Source of the DNA: Methylomonas koyamae
GTDB lineage: Bacteria; Pseudomonadota; Gammaproteobacteria; Methylococcales; Methylomonadaceae
Length of the DNA: 64,000 nt
Direction: 5' to 3'
NCBI RefSeq assembly: GCF_019669905.1
Contig: NZ_AP019777.1
Span: forward strand, 496,001-560,000
Of this stretch, positions 45,861 to 55,101 are shown piece by piece (the stretch's first letter is position 1; each line of letters begins with the position of its first letter). Under the pieces are notes generated by a model. It was not told the DNA's origin, made no database searches, and saw only the letters and a program-made list of their open reading frames with translations. Both the position numbers and the translations under genes were made by a program.

Positions 45861-47276
45861 ATGAAAATCAAACGCTTTTTTGCAGCAGACATACGGCAGG
45901 CCATGCGTATGGTCAAAGAAGAATTGGGCGCCGACGCGGTGATCATGTCTAACCGTTCGGTTGACGGCGGCGTCGAAATTGTGGCGGCCCGCGATTTCGA
46001 CGAGCAGGTGATTCACCGGAATTTGAAGCAGCGCGAGGAAGAAAAGGCCCCGGCGCCGCTACGCGAGCCGAAAAAGGTCGATTTGCCCGATTTCGACGGC
46101 GACAAAAAACCGTTGCACGTGTTGAGCAGTGCCAGGAAACGCGGTGCCGACGGTTCGGTAGCGGAAAATCCGATCAGGCGCCACCTTGACCAATACATCG
46201 GTTACGCCGAAAAACTGCAGGTTGGCAATGCCAACGCTCAGAAAATTGCCGAAAAAGTGCGTCCGGCGGAGAAACCGGCCTGGGCCGCCGCCGATCCCAA
46301 ATTGAAACCGGCGGTTGCCGAAACGCGGCCGGTGCAAGCCAATGCTTCCGACAAATTCATCGACGAAATGCGCCAGGAAATGAAAGAGCTGCGCAGTATG
46401 TTGGACGCCAAGCTGTCCGGTATCGTCATGCAAATGCCGCAGCACGGCCAGACCATGCACGACGAATTGCGCGAGCGGCTGGCTGACTTCGGCTTTTCCA
46501 AAAATTTGTCCGGCAAAATCGCCAACCGTCTGGGTAGCCATAAAAGCTTCGATTTGGCCATGGATAAGGCTAGAGAAATGCTGGCCGGGCTGGTGCCGAT
46601 AGCCGACGATAGATTGCTGGAACAAGGCGGTATAGCGGCGTTGGTCGGATCGACCGGAGTCGGTAAAACCACGACCGTCGCCAAATTGGCGGCACAATTC
46701 ATTCTGAAGCACGGCTCCCGCCAAATCGCCTTGATTACCACCGATAACTATCGGATCGGCGCCCACGAGCAAATCAATACGTACGGCAGAATTCTGGACG
46801 TACCGGTGCGAGTGGCCGGCGATGCCGACGAACTGCGCCGTCACATCGACAGTTTTGCCGACAAACGCCTGATCTTGATCGATACGGCAGGCATGAGCCA
46901 GCGCGATATGCGCTTGGCCGAGCAATTGAAAACCCTGCAACACGGCGATTTGCCGATCCGTTCCTACTTGGTGATGTCGGCCACGACTCAATATAAGGCA
47001 ATGCTGGAAATTATGGATGCGTTCCGAATACTGGAGCCACAAGCGACTATACTTACCAAGATGGACGAGGCTGTCAGCAAAGGCACCGCGCTGTCGGCGG
47101 TCATCGAGCAGCGCCTGCCGTTGTCGTTTATCACCGACGGCCAGCAAGTGCCGGAGGATATTTACCAGCCGGAAGCCGATAGCTTGATTCGGCAATGCAT
47201 GAGCGGCAGCGAAGGCGACAGTCCGTATGGCGGCGATTTGAATTACGGCGAGTGGGCGGCGGAAAGCCATGCATAA
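45861..47276 (+). CDS. flhF: Flagellar SRP-like GTPase FlhF
   Basis: A 471-residue protein. The N-terminal MKIKRFFAADIRQAMRMVKEELGADAVIMSNR is the FlhF-specific domain. A low-complexity linker precedes an NG-type GTPase with GSTGVGKTTTVAKLA (P-loop), TTDNYRIGAHEQI, LIDTAGMSQRD and TKMDEA. FlhF places the polar flagellum. flhG overlaps its end by eight bases. Confidence 0.97.
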   Translation: MKIKRFFAADIRQAMRMVKEELGADAVIMSNRSVDGGVEIVAARDFDEQVIHRNLKQREEEKAPAPLREPKKVDLPDFDGDKKPLHVLSSARKRGADGSVAENPIRRHLDQYIGYAEKLQVGNANAQKIAEKVRPAEKPAWAAADPKLKPAVAETRPVQANASDKFIDEMRQEMKELRSMLDAKLSGIVMQMPQHGQTMHDELRERLADFGFSKNLSGKIANRLGSHKSFDLAMDKAREMLAGLVPIADDRLLEQGGIAALVGSTGVGKTTTVAKLAAQFILKHGSRQIALITTDNYRIGAHEQINTYGRILDVPVRVAGDADELRRHIDSFADKRLILIDTAGMSQRDMRLAEQLKTLQHGDLPIRSYLVMSATTQYKAMLEIMDAFRILEPQATILTKMDEAVSKGTALSAVIEQRLPLSFITDGQQVPEDIYQPEADSLIRQCMSGSEGDSPYGGDLNYGEWAAESHA

Positions 47277-48141
47277 GCCATTCGATCAAGCAGCTGGAAT
47301 TAGACAGATGAGACATATGAAACCGGTACGAGTGATCGCCGTGACCAGCGGCAAAGGTGGCGTGGGTAAAACCAATCTTTCCGTGAACATCGGCGTGGCG
47401 CTGGCCAAAATCGGCCGGCGGGTGGCGATACTCGACGCCGATATGGGTTTGGCCAACGTCGACATCTTGTTGGGCTTGTTTCCTGAGTTCAACTTGTCGC
47501 ACGTGCTGAACGGCGAGAAATCCCTGAAAGAGATCATGATGACCGGTCCGGCCGGGCTGAAAATTATTCCGGCGTCTTCCGGCGTGCAACGCATGTCCGA
47601 TCTGTCCAGCGTGGAGCAGGCCGGCGTGATTCGGGCCTTCAGCGAGATCGACAGAGAGCTGGATGTCTTGATCGTCGATACCGCGGCCGGGATTTCGGCC
47701 AGCGTGGTCAACTTCGCCCGCGCCTGCCAGGAGATCATCGTCGTGGTTTGCGACGAACCGACGTCATTGGCCGATGCCTATGCTTACATCAAATTATTGA
47801 ACCGAGATTACGGTTTAAACAGTTTTCACATCATTACCAACATGGTGCAGTCGGCCGAGCACGGCCAAGCCTTGTTTAACAAGTTGAGTAAGGTGACCGA
47901 CCGCTACCTGGACGTGGCTTTGCAATTTGTCGGTGCGGTGCCGCAAGACGAATATTTGAAAAAATCGGTGCAAAAACAAGTGCCGGTGGTGGAAGCGTTT
48001 CCGCAAAGCAAAGCCGCATTGGCCATCAAAAATTTGGCCAGAAAAATCGACCATTGGCCGATCAAGCCGAAAGCCGGCGGCTACCTGGAGTTTTTTGTCG
48101 AGCGTATGATCCAGTACAGCGTTAAAGAGGACGTTGCATGA
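47269..48141 (+). CDS. flhG: Flagellar number regulator FlhG (FleN), MinD-like ATPase
   Basis: A 290-residue MinD/ParA-type ATPase. The deviant Walker A is SGKGGVGKTNLSVN; DADMGLANVDILLGL, VDTAAGISASVV and VCDEPTSLADAYAYIKLLNRDYG are family-typical, and the end LEFFVERMIQ matches FleN. It limits flagella to one per pole through FlhF and the master regulator. A start at Met14-Met17 (47308 or 47317) is also possible. The fliA ATG overlaps its stop. Confidence 0.96.
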   Translation: MHKPFDQAAGIRQMRHMKPVRVIAVTSGKGGVGKTNLSVNIGVALAKIGRRVAILDADMGLANVDILLGLFPEFNLSHVLNGEKSLKEIMMTGPAGLKIIPASSGVQRMSDLSSVEQAGVIRAFSEIDRELDVLIVDTAAGISASVVNFARACQEIIVVVCDEPTSLADAYAYIKLLNRDYGLNSFHIITNMVQSAEHGQALFNKLSKVTDRYLDVALQFVGAVPQDEYLKKSVQKQVPVVEAFPQSKAALAIKNLARKIDHWPIKPKAGGYLEFFVERMIQYSVKEDVA

Positions 48142-48884
48142 GCGGAGCGGCAATGTATGCGGCCGTGCAGGCCGCAAATGTTGACGCTTTGGTGGTGCAA
48201 CACACGCCGCTGGTAAAACGCATTGCCTACCACTTAATGGGCCGCTTGCCGGACACGGTGCAGCTCGACGATTTGATCCAATCCGGCATGTTGGGATTGC
48301 TGGAAGCCTTAAAACACTACGACGCCGGCCAGGGGGCCAGCTTCGAAACTTATGCCGGCATACGGATTCGCGGCGCGATGTTGGACGAACTGAGGCGTTC
48401 GGATTGGACGCCGCGCTCGGTGCATAAAAAGGCGCGAATGGTGGCCGACGCGATCCGCGAGGTCGAGAACCGTTTGGGGCGGGATGCCAAAGACGCCGAA
48501 GTTGCCAAGCACATGGGCATAGACTTGGGCGAGTACCATCAGATTTTGCAGGATGCGGTGTCTTGCAAAACCTTTAGCGTCGAAGAATTGATTCAGGGTG
48601 AAGACAGCATCATCGACGATGTGCAAGGCCATCATCAACCCGACGAATTGCTGCTGCAGCAGAATTTTCATAAGGCTCTGGCAAATGCGATTGCGGAACT
48701 GCCGGAGCGCGAGCGGTTGGTGATCTCGCTTTATTACGACGAAGAGCTAAATTTACGCGAGATCGGCAAGGTGCTCGAGGTCAGCGAATCGAGAGTCAGC
48801 CAAATCTGCAGCCAAGCCATGTTGCGCCTGCGTGCCAGGCTTGCGGATTGGGTGGAACGGAAAGATAATGAAAAGTGCAGCTAA
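48138..48884 (+). CDS. fliA: Flagellar sigma factor sigma-28
   Basis: A 248-residue sigma-70 family protein with regions 2 (PLVKRIAYHLMGRLPDTVQLDDLIQSGMLGLLEALKHYD), 3 (ARMVADAIREVENRLGR) and 4 (ELPERERLVISLYYDEELNLREIGKVLEVSESRVSQICSQA). FliA drives late flagellar and chemotaxis genes and is held by FlgM until hook completion. ATGA overlap with flhG shows coupling. No clear sigma-28 promoter was found inside the array. Confidence 0.97.
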   Translation: MSGAAMYAAVQAANVDALVVQHTPLVKRIAYHLMGRLPDTVQLDDLIQSGMLGLLEALKHYDAGQGASFETYAGIRIRGAMLDELRRSDWTPRSVHKKARMVADAIREVENRLGRDAKDAEVAKHMGIDLGEYHQILQDAVSCKTFSVEELIQGEDSIIDDVQGHHQPDELLLQQNFHKALANAIAELPERERLVISLYYDEELNLREIGKVLEVSESRVSQICSQAMLRLRARLADWVERKDNEKCS

Positions 48885-48972
48885 ATTGCGGTTATTTCAG
48901 GGTTTTTTTGCGATTTTCGGCAATTGCAAGCTTGTTTCTTAATAAATTATGTGACCTGGGTGGAGATTTTCC

Positions 48973-49359
48973 TTGGATAAAAATATGCGCATTCTGATTG
49001 TCGACGACTTTTCGACAATGCGGAGAATAGTAAAAAACTTGTTAAAAGATCTTGGCTTTACCAATACGGTGGAAGCGGACGACGGTAAAACCGCACTACC
49101 GATATTGGAAAAAGGCGGCATCGATTTTCTAATCACGGATTGGAACATGCCCGGCATGACCGGCATCGATTTGCTGAAGGCGGTGAGGTCGACGCCGAGT
49201 CTGGCCAACCTGCCGGTGCTGATGGTAACGGCCGAAGCCAAGCGCGAACAGATCATCATGGCCGCGCAAGCCGGCGTAAACGGTTATGTGATCAAGCCGT
49301 TTACCGCTGCGACGTTGAAAGAAAAGATCGAAAAGATCTTCGAACGTATCGACGGTTAA
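48973..49359 (+). CDS. cheY: Chemotaxis response regulator CheY
   Basis: A 128-residue single receiver domain. The acidic pair is Asp11-Asp12, the phosphorylation site Asp56 ([14 protein letters not shown]), with VTAEAKRE and the KPF lysine near residue 109. [17 protein letters not shown] is typical of flagellar CheY. The start is a TTG with GGAG seven bases upstream; an ATG four codons on is an alternative. The 88-base gap after fliA is the largest in the late part of the array and may hold a promoter. Confidence 0.96.
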   Translation: MDKNMRILIVDDFSTMRRIVKNLLKDLGFTNTVEADDGKTALPILEKGGIDFLITDWNMPGMTGIDLLKAVRSTPSLANLPVLMVTAEAKREQIIMAAQAGVNGYVIKPFTAATLKEKIEKIFERIDG

Positions 49360-49376
49360 CTGCCAGGAAGCGCACT

Positions 49377-50102
49377 ATGAATAATGACCTGTTGAGTTTG
49401 GCCCGGGAATTGGTTACGGCTTTGGAAAAAGGCGACGAAGCGGTTGCCGATGAGATACTCGATCAAGTTGCCGGAGTCAGGGAGACGCAGTTGTTCAAGG
49501 AAGTCGGTCGGTTGACTCGGCAACTGCACGACACTATGGTGAGTTTCTCGGTGGATTCGAAAATTACCGCGATGGCCGAGCACGAGATACCGGATGCCAA
49601 GGAACGCTTGCATTACGTGATTGCGATGACCGAACAGGCCGCCAACCAGACCTTGACCGCGGTGGAAGATTTACTGCCGGTTTCCGACGAGTTGAGCGCC
49701 CAAGTCAATCAATTGGCGGGGCAATGGAACCGGTTTCTGGACCGGGAAATGCCGTTCGACGAGTTCAAAGCCATGAGCGCCGATTTAAGCCAGTATTTCA
49801 ACCAGTCGCGGCAAGCGATGGACAAAATCCAGGCGGGCTTGAACGATATTTTGATGGCGCAAGGCTTTCAAGACATCACCGGGCAAATCATTCGCCGCGT
49901 CATCGATTTGGTTCAGGATCTGGAAACCAGCATGGTCAATCTGATCAAAATCTCCAGCCGTAAAGTCGGGCCCAGTACGCAAACCGCCGACGCCCACCAC
50001 GAGTTGCCGGGGCCGGTGGTGCCCGGAGTCGACGATAGGGAGGGCGATGTCGCGACGAGCCAGGTCGATGTCGACGATTTATTGTCTAGTCTAGGTTTTT
50101 GA
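49377..50102 (+). CDS. cheZ: CheY-P phosphatase CheZ
   Basis: A 241-residue helical protein. The hallmark GFQDITGQIIRRVIDLVQDLE contains the catalytic Asp-x-x-x-Gln. The C-terminal DVDDLLSSLGF is the amphipathic CheY-binding helix. I chose the ATG at 49377 (AGGA upstream); the longer frame upstream overlaps cheY. Confidence 0.95.
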   Translation: MNNDLLSLARELVTALEKGDEAVADEILDQVAGVRETQLFKEVGRLTRQLHDTMVSFSVDSKITAMAEHEIPDAKERLHYVIAMTEQAANQTLTAVEDLLPVSDELSAQVNQLAGQWNRFLDREMPFDEFKAMSADLSQYFNQSRQAMDKIQAGLNDILMAQGFQDITGQIIRRVIDLVQDLETSMVNLIKISSRKVGPSTQTADAHHELPGPVVPGVDDREGDVATSQVDVDDLLSSLGF

Positions 50103-50113
50103 GGAAAAGCGTC

Positions 50114-52348
50114 ATGGCGATCGATCTGGACGATGAAATTTTGCAGGATTTTCTGGTTGAGGCCGGAGAAATTCTGGATTCGCTGGGCGAGCAGTTGGTC
50201 GAGCTGGAGCAGTCGCCTGGCGATCTGGATTTACTGAATGCGATTTTTCGCGGCTTCCACACGATTAAAGGCGGTGCCGGATTTTTAGCGATCAGCGAAC
50301 TGGTCGACGTCTGCCACAGTGCCGAAGACGTGTTCAACGTGTTACGCCAAGGCGATCGCCAAGTCACGCCGGATCTGATGGACGTGATTCTGCAAGTAGT
50401 CGATATCGTTAACGAAATGTTCGGCCAGGTTCGCTCCGGAAACGCACCCAGGCCAGCCGACAAAGGCCTGCTGACCCGTTTGAAAGCTTACGCCGAACCC
50501 GCCGGAGCCGCGGTTGAAGTCGAGGCGGCTGAAGTCGAAAACACCGAAATACCTGCTGAACCCGTGCAACCGATTGCCGCACAAAGTTCGGCGATGCAGG
50601 ATTTCGACGCCATGCTCGACCCGGAAGAGCTGCTGGCCGGCGACGAGTCGGCGGCGGATTCCGACGAAATCACCGAACAGGAATTTGAGGATTTGTTGGA
50701 TGCTCTGCACGGCAAAGGCGGGGCGCCAACGGCGAAAAGCCAAGCGCCAGCATCCGCTCCAGCCCCAGCCGACGACGAGATAACCGAGGAGGAATTCGAA
50801 AACCTGCTCGACGAATTGCACGGCAAGGGTAAGTTCAAGGCGCCGGCTGTAGCACCCGCGCAGGGCGAACCAGCGGCGGTCCCGGCCGATTCCGGCGACA
50901 TCAGCGAAGAAGAATTCGACCAGATTCTCGATGCGTTGCACGGCAAGGGCAAATTCGATGCGACCAACCTGCAAAACATCGATCCATCCTCGATCCCGGA
51001 ACTGCAAATCGATAAGCCCAAAGTCGAGCCGCCGCCGGAACCGGTTGTGGCCAAGCCGGTGGTTCGCGCCAAGCCCGAGCCGGTTGCCGCCGCTATGTCT
51101 GCCGACGACTCAGAAAAGGCCGCGAACAAGGCTACTGCGATGGATCCGGGTCTGGACAAATCGAAGGCGGCACCGCAAGCGGATACCACCGTGCGGGTCG
51201 ATACCCAGATTTTGGACGACATCATGAACATGGTCGGCGAGTTGGTGCTGGTGCGTAATCGGTTCCAGACGCTGAAGGCCAATGCCGAGGCCGGCGAGCA
51301 GTTGTCCAAAGCCATCTCCAATCTCGACGTAGTCACGGCCGATTTGCAATTGGCGGTGATGAAAACCCGGATGCAGCCGATCAAAAAAGTCTTCGGCCGG
51401 TTTCCGCGCGTCGTGCGCGACCTAGCACGCAGCCTGAAAAAAGAGATTCGGTTGGAACTAGTCGGAGAAGAAACCGATTTGGACAAAAACTTGGTCGAAG
51501 CCTTGGCCGACCCCTTGGTGCATTTGGTCAGGAACGCTGTCGACCACGGCATCGAGTCGCCGGACGAGCGCGAGGCCAAAGGCAAGCCGCGCGAAGGCGT
51601 CGTGGTTTTGAAAGCCTCGCAGGAAGGCGACCATATCCAGTTGTCGATTAAGGACGACGGCAAGGGTATGAATCCGGACCTGCTGCGAGCGAAAGTCGTC
51701 GAAAAAGGCCTAATGGATGAAGAAAGCGCCGCGCGTTTGGACGATAAGGAGTGTTACAACCTGATTTTTTTACCCGGCTTTTCCACCAAGAGCGAAATAT
51801 CGGATGTGTCCGGCCGCGGCGTCGGCATGGATGTGGTCAAAACCCGGATTGCGCAAATGAACGGCGTCGTCGAAATCGATTCGGTGGAAGGCAAGGGCAG
51901 TACCATTATCATTAAGGTGCCGTTGACGTTGGCGATTATGCCGACCTTGATGGTTAAGCTGCGCGGCCAGGCTTTCGCTTTGCCTTTGGCCAGCGTGCTG
52001 GAAATTCTCGATTTGGATTTGAGCAAAACCAACAAGGTCGATGGCCAGTTGGTGGTTATGGTCAGGAATAAAGCTTTGCCTTTGTTCTATCTCAGCGAAT
52101 GGTTGGTCAAGGATTATTACTCCAGCAGCGACACCCAGGCTACCAGCCATGTCGTGGTGGTCAATGCCGGTGGCCGCCATGTCGGGTTCGTGGTCGATCA
52201 GTTGATTGGCCAGGAAGAGGTGGTGATCAAGGCATTGGGTGCGAAATTGCACGGTTTGGAAGGCCTGGCCGGGGCAACGATCACCGGCGACGGTAAAATC
52301 GCGCTGATTTTGGATGTGCCGGGCTTGATGAAGAAGTACGCGGTTTGA
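50114..52348 (+). CDS. cheA: Chemotaxis histidine kinase CheA
   Basis: A 744-residue kinase. The Hpt (P1) domain carries the phospho-accepting His49 (GFHTIKGGAGF). No standard CheY-binding P2 domain is evident; residues 120-370 are a low-complexity linker with three copies of the motif (D/G)(E)I(T/S)E-EFE-LLD-LHGKG at 184-202, 221-239 and 261-279. Then come dimerisation P3, the HATPase P4 (LVRNAVDHGIESPDER, DDGKGM, GRGVGMDVVK) and CheW-like P5. The ATG at 50114 has GAGG upstream; a TTG 15 bases earlier is less likely. Confidence 0.96.
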   Translation: MAIDLDDEILQDFLVEAGEILDSLGEQLVELEQSPGDLDLLNAIFRGFHTIKGGAGFLAISELVDVCHSAEDVFNVLRQGDRQVTPDLMDVILQVVDIVNEMFGQVRSGNAPRPADKGLLTRLKAYAEPAGAAVEVEAAEVENTEIPAEPVQPIAAQSSAMQDFDAMLDPEELLAGDESAADSDEITEQEFEDLLDALHGKGGAPTAKSQAPASAPAPADDEITEEEFENLLDELHGKGKFKAPAVAPAQGEPAAVPADSGDISEEEFDQILDALHGKGKFDATNLQNIDPSSIPELQIDKPKVEPPPEPVVAKPVVRAKPEPVAAAMSADDSEKAANKATAMDPGLDKSKAAPQADTTVRVDTQILDDIMNMVGELVLVRNRFQTLKANAEAGEQLSKAISNLDVVTADLQLAVMKTRMQPIKKVFGRFPRVVRDLARSLKKEIRLELVGEETDLDKNLVEALADPLVHLVRNAVDHGIESPDEREAKGKPREGVVVLKASQEGDHIQLSIKDDGKGMNPDLLRAKVVEKGLMDEESAARLDDKECYNLIFLPGFSTKSEISDVSGRGVGMDVVKTRIAQMNGVVEIDSVEGKGSTIIIKVPLTLAIMPTLMVKLRGQAFALPLASVLEILDLDLSKTNKVDGQLVVMVRNKALPLFYLSEWLVKDYYSSSDTQATSHVVVVNAGGRHVGFVVDQLIGQEEVVIKALGAKLHGLEGLAGATITGDGKIALILDVPGLMKKYAV

Positions 52349-52357
52349 TCTGGCGAT

Positions 52358-53458
52358 ATGACCATTCGGGTATTGGTAGTCGATGATTCCCATTTCATCT
52401 GCCACAGAGTTACCGAAATTCTGGAAGAAGACCAAGAGTTCAAAGTAGTCGGCGTGGCCCATGACGGGCGGCAGGCGGTTGAAATGGCTGCGGCGCTGCA
52501 GCCGGACGTGATCACGATGGATGTGGAGATGCCGGTGATGGACGGTATCTCCGCCGTCAAACGCATCATGAGTACCCGGCCGGTGCCGATTTTGATGTTT
52601 TCGGCCATGACCCAGGTTGGTGCCCGCGCCACGTTCGATGCGTTGAGTGCAGGCGCCATCGATTTTCTGCCGAAGCAAATGGAAGATATCGATGCCAATC
52701 GGGAAACCGCCCGTTACCTGTTGCGTTACCGGGTCAGAATGGTGGCGGGACAGGCGGCAAAAGTGGCCGCGGCCGGAACGCTTGGCGATGCCGGCCTGAG
52801 GCGTAGCGGCGGATTTGCAGCCCATATCGGCGCAGCGGCGGTTGCCAAGGAGCGGGTGTTGCCGGCCAAGCCGAGTCAAGCCGATCCGGGCAAAATCGAT
52901 CTGTTGGCTGTGGCGGCTTCCACCGGCGGGCCGGTAGCCATGCAATATGTGTTGAGCCGAGTTCCGGCTGGTTGTTCGATGCCGATATTGCTGATACAGC
53001 ACATGCCGCCGAATTTCACCAAAAGCTTTGCCGAGCGGCTGAATTCGCTGTGCAGTATCGAAGTCCGGGAAGCGCAGGACGGCGATATCCTGCAACCCGG
53101 TGTGGCACTGTTAAGTCCGGGAGCCGTGCAAATGCAGCTCAAACAAACGCCGGGTTCCCGCCAAATCGCGTTACGCCCCAAACAAGCCGGCGAAATCTAT
53201 AGTCCCAGCGTCGATATCACATTCAGTTCGTTGGCCGACAATTTCAACGGCCGGGTACTTGCTGTGGTGCTGACCGGCATGGGGGCGGACGGTAAGCTCG
53301 GCGCGATGAAATTGCGCCAGCGCGGCGCGCAGATTTGGGCGCAGGACGAAGCCAGCAGCACGATTTACGGCATGCCGAAAGCGATTGCCGAGGCCGGCTT
53401 GGCCGATCATGTTTATTCTCTGGACGAGATTGCGAACCAATTTAACAAACTGCACTGA
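52358..53458 (+). CDS. cheB: Chemotaxis methylesterase CheB
   Basis: A 366-residue protein: receiver domain with Asp55 (VITMDVEMPVMDG), a linker of about 60 residues, and a methylesterase domain with AASTGGP (catalytic Ser), IQHMPPNFTKSFAERLN (His) and LTGMGADGKLG (Asp). It demethylates or deamidates chemoreceptors. Neither cheR nor a receptor gene is in the window. The motC ATG overlaps its stop by one base. Confidence 0.96.
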   Translation: MTIRVLVVDDSHFICHRVTEILEEDQEFKVVGVAHDGRQAVEMAAALQPDVITMDVEMPVMDGISAVKRIMSTRPVPILMFSAMTQVGARATFDALSAGAIDFLPKQMEDIDANRETARYLLRYRVRMVAGQAAKVAAAGTLGDAGLRRSGGFAAHIGAAAVAKERVLPAKPSQADPGKIDLLAVAASTGGPVAMQYVLSRVPAGCSMPILLIQHMPPNFTKSFAERLNSLCSIEVREAQDGDILQPGVALLSPGAVQMQLKQTPGSRQIALRPKQAGEIYSPSVDITFSSLADNFNGRVLAVVLTGMGADGKLGAMKLRQRGAQIWAQDEASSTIYGMPKAIAEAGLADHVYSLDEIANQFNKLH

Positions 53459-54204
53459 TGGATATTCTTAGCGTTCTGGGGGTTTTGATCGGGTTTGCCG
53501 CAATTATCGGCGGTAACCTGATGGGCGGCGGCGAGATCGGTGCTCTGGTCAATTTTCACGCCTTCGTCATCGTGGTGGGCGGTACTTTGGGCGCAACCTT
53601 GCTGCAATTTCCGCCTAAAGTGTTTCTGCGCAGCATGCGTATTTTGGCTTGGATTTTTATGCCGCAAAACCTGCAGTTGAAAAAACAGATCGATAAGATC
53701 GTACGTTGGAGCACGCTGGCCCGCAAAGAAGGTTTGCTCGGTTTGGAAACCGTCATCGATAGCGAAAAAGACACGTTCGCCAAAAAGGGTTTGCAACTTC
53801 TGGTGGACGGCAACGAGCCGGAAGTGATTCGGGATTGTTTGGAAGTGGAGTTGACCACCAAGGAGCACTTGGATAACCAGGCGGCCCGCGTGTTCGAGGC
53901 CATGGGCGGTTACGCGCCGACCATCGGCATCATCGGCGCGGTGATCGGTTTGATACATGTGATGCAGAATTTGGCCAAACCCGAGCTATTGGGCAGCGGC
54001 ATCGCTACCGCATTTGTGGCGACGATCTACGGCGTCGGCCTGGCCAATTTGCTGTTCATCCCAATCGCCAATAAACTGAAAAGCCTGATTTTCGAAGTCT
54101 CGCAGGCGCGGGAGATGGTGATCGAGGGGATTTCTTCGATTGCCGAAGGTGAAAACCCGCGTAACATCGAGCTGAAATTATCCGGCTTTTTGATAGAAAA
54201 GTAG
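53458..54204 (+). CDS. motC: Flagellar stator protein, MotA/MotC type
   Basis: A 248-residue membrane protein with four segments (about residues 5-25, 32-52, 145-170, 180-205). IGFAAIIGGNLMGGGEIGALVNFHAFVIVVGGTLGATL and MGGYAPTIGIIGAVIGLIHVM are MotA hallmarks. Being in the chemotaxis cluster with its partner, it matches Pseudomonas MotC, part of a second stator. I would not exclude that it is the only stator. Confidence 0.94.
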   Translation: MDILSVLGVLIGFAAIIGGNLMGGGEIGALVNFHAFVIVVGGTLGATLLQFPPKVFLRSMRILAWIFMPQNLQLKKQIDKIVRWSTLARKEGLLGLETVIDSEKDTFAKKGLQLLVDGNEPEVIRDCLEVELTTKEHLDNQAARVFEAMGGYAPTIGIIGAVIGLIHVMQNLAKPELLGSGIATAFVATIYGVGLANLLFIPIANKLKSLIFEVSQAREMVIEGISSIAEGENPRNIELKLSGFLIEK

Positions 54205-54214
54205 GGAATTGGCA

Positions 54215-55099
54215 ATGAGCCGACGCAAACGCGTTAAATCGCCGCTACCGACTGACAACCATGACCGTTGGATGGTGTCGTATGCCGATTTTGTCACGTT
54301 GTTGTTCGCGTTTTTCGTCGTGATGTATTCGATTTCGTCGGTGAATAAAGGCAAATACGAGACTTTTTCCGAATCGCTGGATCAGGCGCTGTTTCACAAC
54401 GAAAAAGTGGAGAAGGAGGCGGAGCCGATCCAAATCGGTACCATTCCTACCGCAATACAGCCAATCGAGTTGCCGAATCTGGCGACGGCCGAAGAACGGG
54501 AGCTCAGCGAAGAAATTCTGCAGGAAAAACAGCGGTTGAGCGAGGTTTCCGAACAATTTCAGGGCGCGTTGCAGCCCTTCGTCGAGAGCAAACTGGTCGG
54601 TATTAAAAAGCACGATTTTTGGGTCGAACTGGAGATGAACAGCGAATTGCTGTTCGCCAGCGGCAAGGCGGAACTGTCGAGTAAAGCGCTCCCGGTGCTG
54701 GCAAAAGTCGCGGAAGTGGTGCGCGACGTGCCGAATGTGATTAATGTCGAGGGCTATACCGACAATGTGCCGATTTCCAGCGGCATGTACCCGTCGAATT
54801 GGGATTTGTCTTCCGCACGCGCAACGAGTGTGGTCAAGGAATTGGTGAAGAACAATATTCCGGCCACGCGTTTATCGGCGGTGGGCTATGGAGAATTCCA
54901 TCCAGTTGCCGATAACAAAGACGAAGAAGGGCGCTTCAAAAACCGGCGGGTGGTACTGGTTTTGATGTCGCAAGCATTTGCCAGGTACGGCATGACCGAC
55001 GATGAACGAGCCAAGGCGTTGAATTTGGCGCCAAAATCCGAACCCTCGCCGAACCCCGAGCCCATTACCGAAAACGCGCCGGCAGCACCGGCACAGTGA
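54215..55099 (+). CDS. motD: Flagellar stator protein, MotB/MotD type
   Basis: A 294-residue protein: cytoplasmic start, one membrane segment with the proton-binding aspartate (RWMVSYADFVTLLFAFFVVMYSISSVNKGKY), a plug/linker and an OmpA-like peptidoglycan-binding domain (VEGYTDNVPISSGMYPSNWDLSSARATSVV). I chose the ATG at 54215 with GGGAA upstream. The C-terminal 40 residues are Pro/Glu-rich. It forms the stator with MotC. Confidence 0.94.
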   Translation: MSRRKRVKSPLPTDNHDRWMVSYADFVTLLFAFFVVMYSISSVNKGKYETFSESLDQALFHNEKVEKEAEPIQIGTIPTAIQPIELPNLATAEERELSEEILQEKQRLSEVSEQFQGALQPFVESKLVGIKKHDFWVELEMNSELLFASGKAELSSKALPVLAKVAEVVRDVPNVINVEGYTDNVPISSGMYPSNWDLSSARATSVVKELVKNNIPATRLSAVGYGEFHPVADNKDEEGRFKNRRVVLVLMSQAFARYGMTDDERAKALNLAPKSEPSPNPEPITENAPAAPAQ

Positions 55100-55101
55100 T
55101 T

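Noticed and set aside
46059..47270. 403-codon open frame on the minus strand across flhF
   Set aside because: It is antisense to a clear flhF and has no recognisable domain or ribosome site.
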